From Micropterix aruncella (Eukaryota; Arthropoda; Insecta; Lepidoptera; Micropterigidae): DNA of 64,000 bases. The stretch spans positions 3,221,809 to 3,285,808 of the forward strand of contig OX155962.1 in the NCBI GenBank assembly GCA_944548615.1. The letters run 5' to 3'. A program made the position numbers and the translations under genes. Numbering within the stretch: position 1 is the stretch's first letter; the number at the start of each line of letters is the position of its first letter. The notes under the pieces were generated by a model. That model did no database searches. It was not told where the DNA came from and saw nothing but the letters and a program-made list of their open reading frames with translations. Shown here in pieces: positions 49,501 to 52,500 of this stretch.

Positions 49501-52500
49501 ACGATCCTTGGAAGATGGTTAAATTAGTTACCTTAGATTCCATGACATAGTTAGTTACATATAGGTCGACCTAATAAAAGCGTGTTAAAAATCACATGGA
49601 TTCATATCTAGAGAGTAGGGAAACTTGATAAATAGTTTTTTTTTATAAAGGGCTGATGGATTATAATAACCCAATTATTTAGCCAATGTTAACAATAACA
49701 ACATTCAATTATTAATGCCATCTATTAGTTTATCTGAACTTTACAGAACATAATCATGACTTTTAAAACCTGTATATCAAATAAAAAAATGACATTGTTA
49801 TGTAAATAATATTCAAACAATGAGACCTATGATTTAAAAAATCGTTTGTTATTAAATTATAATAAATAAATACAAAAGGAGCTGCCATGGAATTCACCGA
49901 CCGGAGTCGGGCCCATCATAATACTATTTTTTTACACTTCTGGGAGGCATACCGTATAGGCGTATTTACAATTTACAATTACAATTTCTAATAAGTTCTT
50001 CCATCCTTGAAAAACCGACGGATGCTCACTACACTTCTTCGCTCATCGGCTGTTACGACTGACGATTTCAGCAGCTGTGATAAAAATCATGCGTATGTCA
50101 ATGCACCGAGGTCACAGTATACCAACCAGTAGCTTTACTCTCAAGCTACAGGGCATTGCGGGAAGAGGGTGCTAGGACTGTGGGCAGAGGGGTACATCCT
50201 GACAAACGCCTTTGGTTAGTATTACGTACATGTAAAGGCTGGCTTCCTTTTCAAACGTTTGGATATCTGCGTGGGCCGAGTAGCGGGACATCTGGCGGCC
50301 ATATCCGAGCCTTTACAACTTGTGATGTATTTGCTTCGATTTCATTATTTTGTTCTATGAGACTTTCTGGTATACTGTGCCGAGGCACATTTCCCATATT
50401 TCATTTATTTATTAGGAAAAAATAAGATTGGATATATTTTGAATAGACCATATCTAAAAGGCTCTCTAGACAATCAAGCACGCTTGTCAAGCATTGCGTC
50501 CCGGGCCGGGAGGGGATCGTAAACCGCAGGAAATAAGCAAATTCTTTTTTAAATATTAACGAAAAATGCCTAATTGTGTAATTTTATGCCAGGGAGTCAA
50601 TTATTCATTAATCAATTACGTCTAATTAATGTGACTCCCTGGTATAAACTACAAAACTAGGCATTTTTGAAAAATATTACAAAAAAATATTTGCTTATTT
50701 CCTGCGGTTTTCGATCCTCTCCATGCCCGCGACGCAAAGCTCGTCAAGCATGCTTGATCATCTAGAGAGCCCCTAAGGCATATTGGCAGACGAAGGCAGT
50801 TTGTAAAGATAGACATTGTCTCATCTTCCATTAAACAATAAGACTTGTGTAAGTCATGACTTCTGATTATAATGTTCTTTAAATACTGATTTGTGTACCC
50901 GTCTCTTTTGTAATGTTAATATAATGGTTTTTTTATTGTTGTATAATTTTTTTTGGTTATTTAGGTGACGGCGGACAAAGCTCAGGTGTATGATACTGTA
51001 ACATTCGCAGGAGCTACGCTAATGAAACAGCGTCTCTGGCCACGACATTGCGTCCAGGATTCCTGGGGCGCTGAGCTTCACAAAGACCTCAAGGTAAGAA
51101 AGAGTTTATGGAACCGCAACTCATTTTAAAAAAAAGTTTGGTGATATATGTACAGTTTTAATTTCAAAAGTACTGATTTTGTACTTTGTTGCAGCCTCTT
51201 AGTTTGAAACTTTTATTATTTGATTTGTATAATAATGCCCTCATGCCTTTGGCCTCCAATGTCAGAATGACTGGAAAACAGTTGCTGACTTTTGCACTCC
51301 TCCTTCTATGCTCTGGAAGGAAAAGTTGTATGACTGTACTCCAGAGATGCTGACATTATTCTTAAATGTCTTTCAGCGTACACTTCCAGACCTCAGTAAT
51401 CATCTCACATACTGTAGCTATTGAGAATAAAGTTCGTGTCCCATCTGTAGTAATAATCCTTGCACAATTAGACATATTTAACCCTTCGAGTAGCGGCATA
51501 ATTTCATGGCAGACCGCTGCAATTTATTGAAATTTCTCCCATTGTCGCCGCGCTCGACAAAAAGTACTATAACTATGGAACTACTATAGCAATCTTAAAA
51601 AGATAACTGTGCAATGATTGCACTAAAATTTCTCATACAAAATATTGAAATATCATTTTTTAAAACAACTAGATAATTATGAACAAATATGAGAAATTCG
51701 AAAAAGTGAAAAAAACTCGGCATTTCTAACTTGTACTTGTCTTACGGAAAAATACGGAACTCTATTTAGAAATTGTAAATGCTATCGTGATCTTTATTAG
51801 ATTCTCTATCAAAGTTAACATTTTGTTTTGCTTATTTACATAGAAAAATATTAAGATATTAGCTCATAAAACCAATAAAATTTTTGATGATTTTTCGAAA
51901 AAAAATCTCGAAAAAAAAACCTCATTAATTTACAAATACGCCAAAAACTTCATATATTTCAGGGAAAAAATATAATATGTATTTTGTCAACGAATTTTTG
52001 TCAAAACGAGTTATTTATCGCAAGAAACTCAATAATTAGTAATGATGCGATAGCGCTAGCACCCAATTTTTCAACTAAAAAAAAAACAGGTAAAATTGGA
52101 ATAAAATGTACATAAAATCACTGAATTCGGTTAATAAAGGGTTTTAGAATCAAATTTACTTACATTTCTATCATAATCCAACTGAAAACACTAAAAAAAC
52201 ACAAAAAACTTCACGACCCGATGTCTGGCAATGGCGACCAACCAGCGATGTTTGACAATGAAATTTTGCCAGAAATATCCGTTAAAATGAAGCGCGAAAT
52301 TATTCTAGTGGCCGTCTATGGTATGGATTCTAGGATGCGTTCGAATTAGAAAATAATATTATTGTGCGCTCCGGGAGCAAGCCGCCAATATTGGTCATTA
52401 CGATGTGCAACCAAATTTAGTCGTTACGTAGCCGAAGGGTTAATTAAGTTGACTATAAGTCAGCCTCAGATCAGGGTCGGTACGGTACACCTACTGCCAT

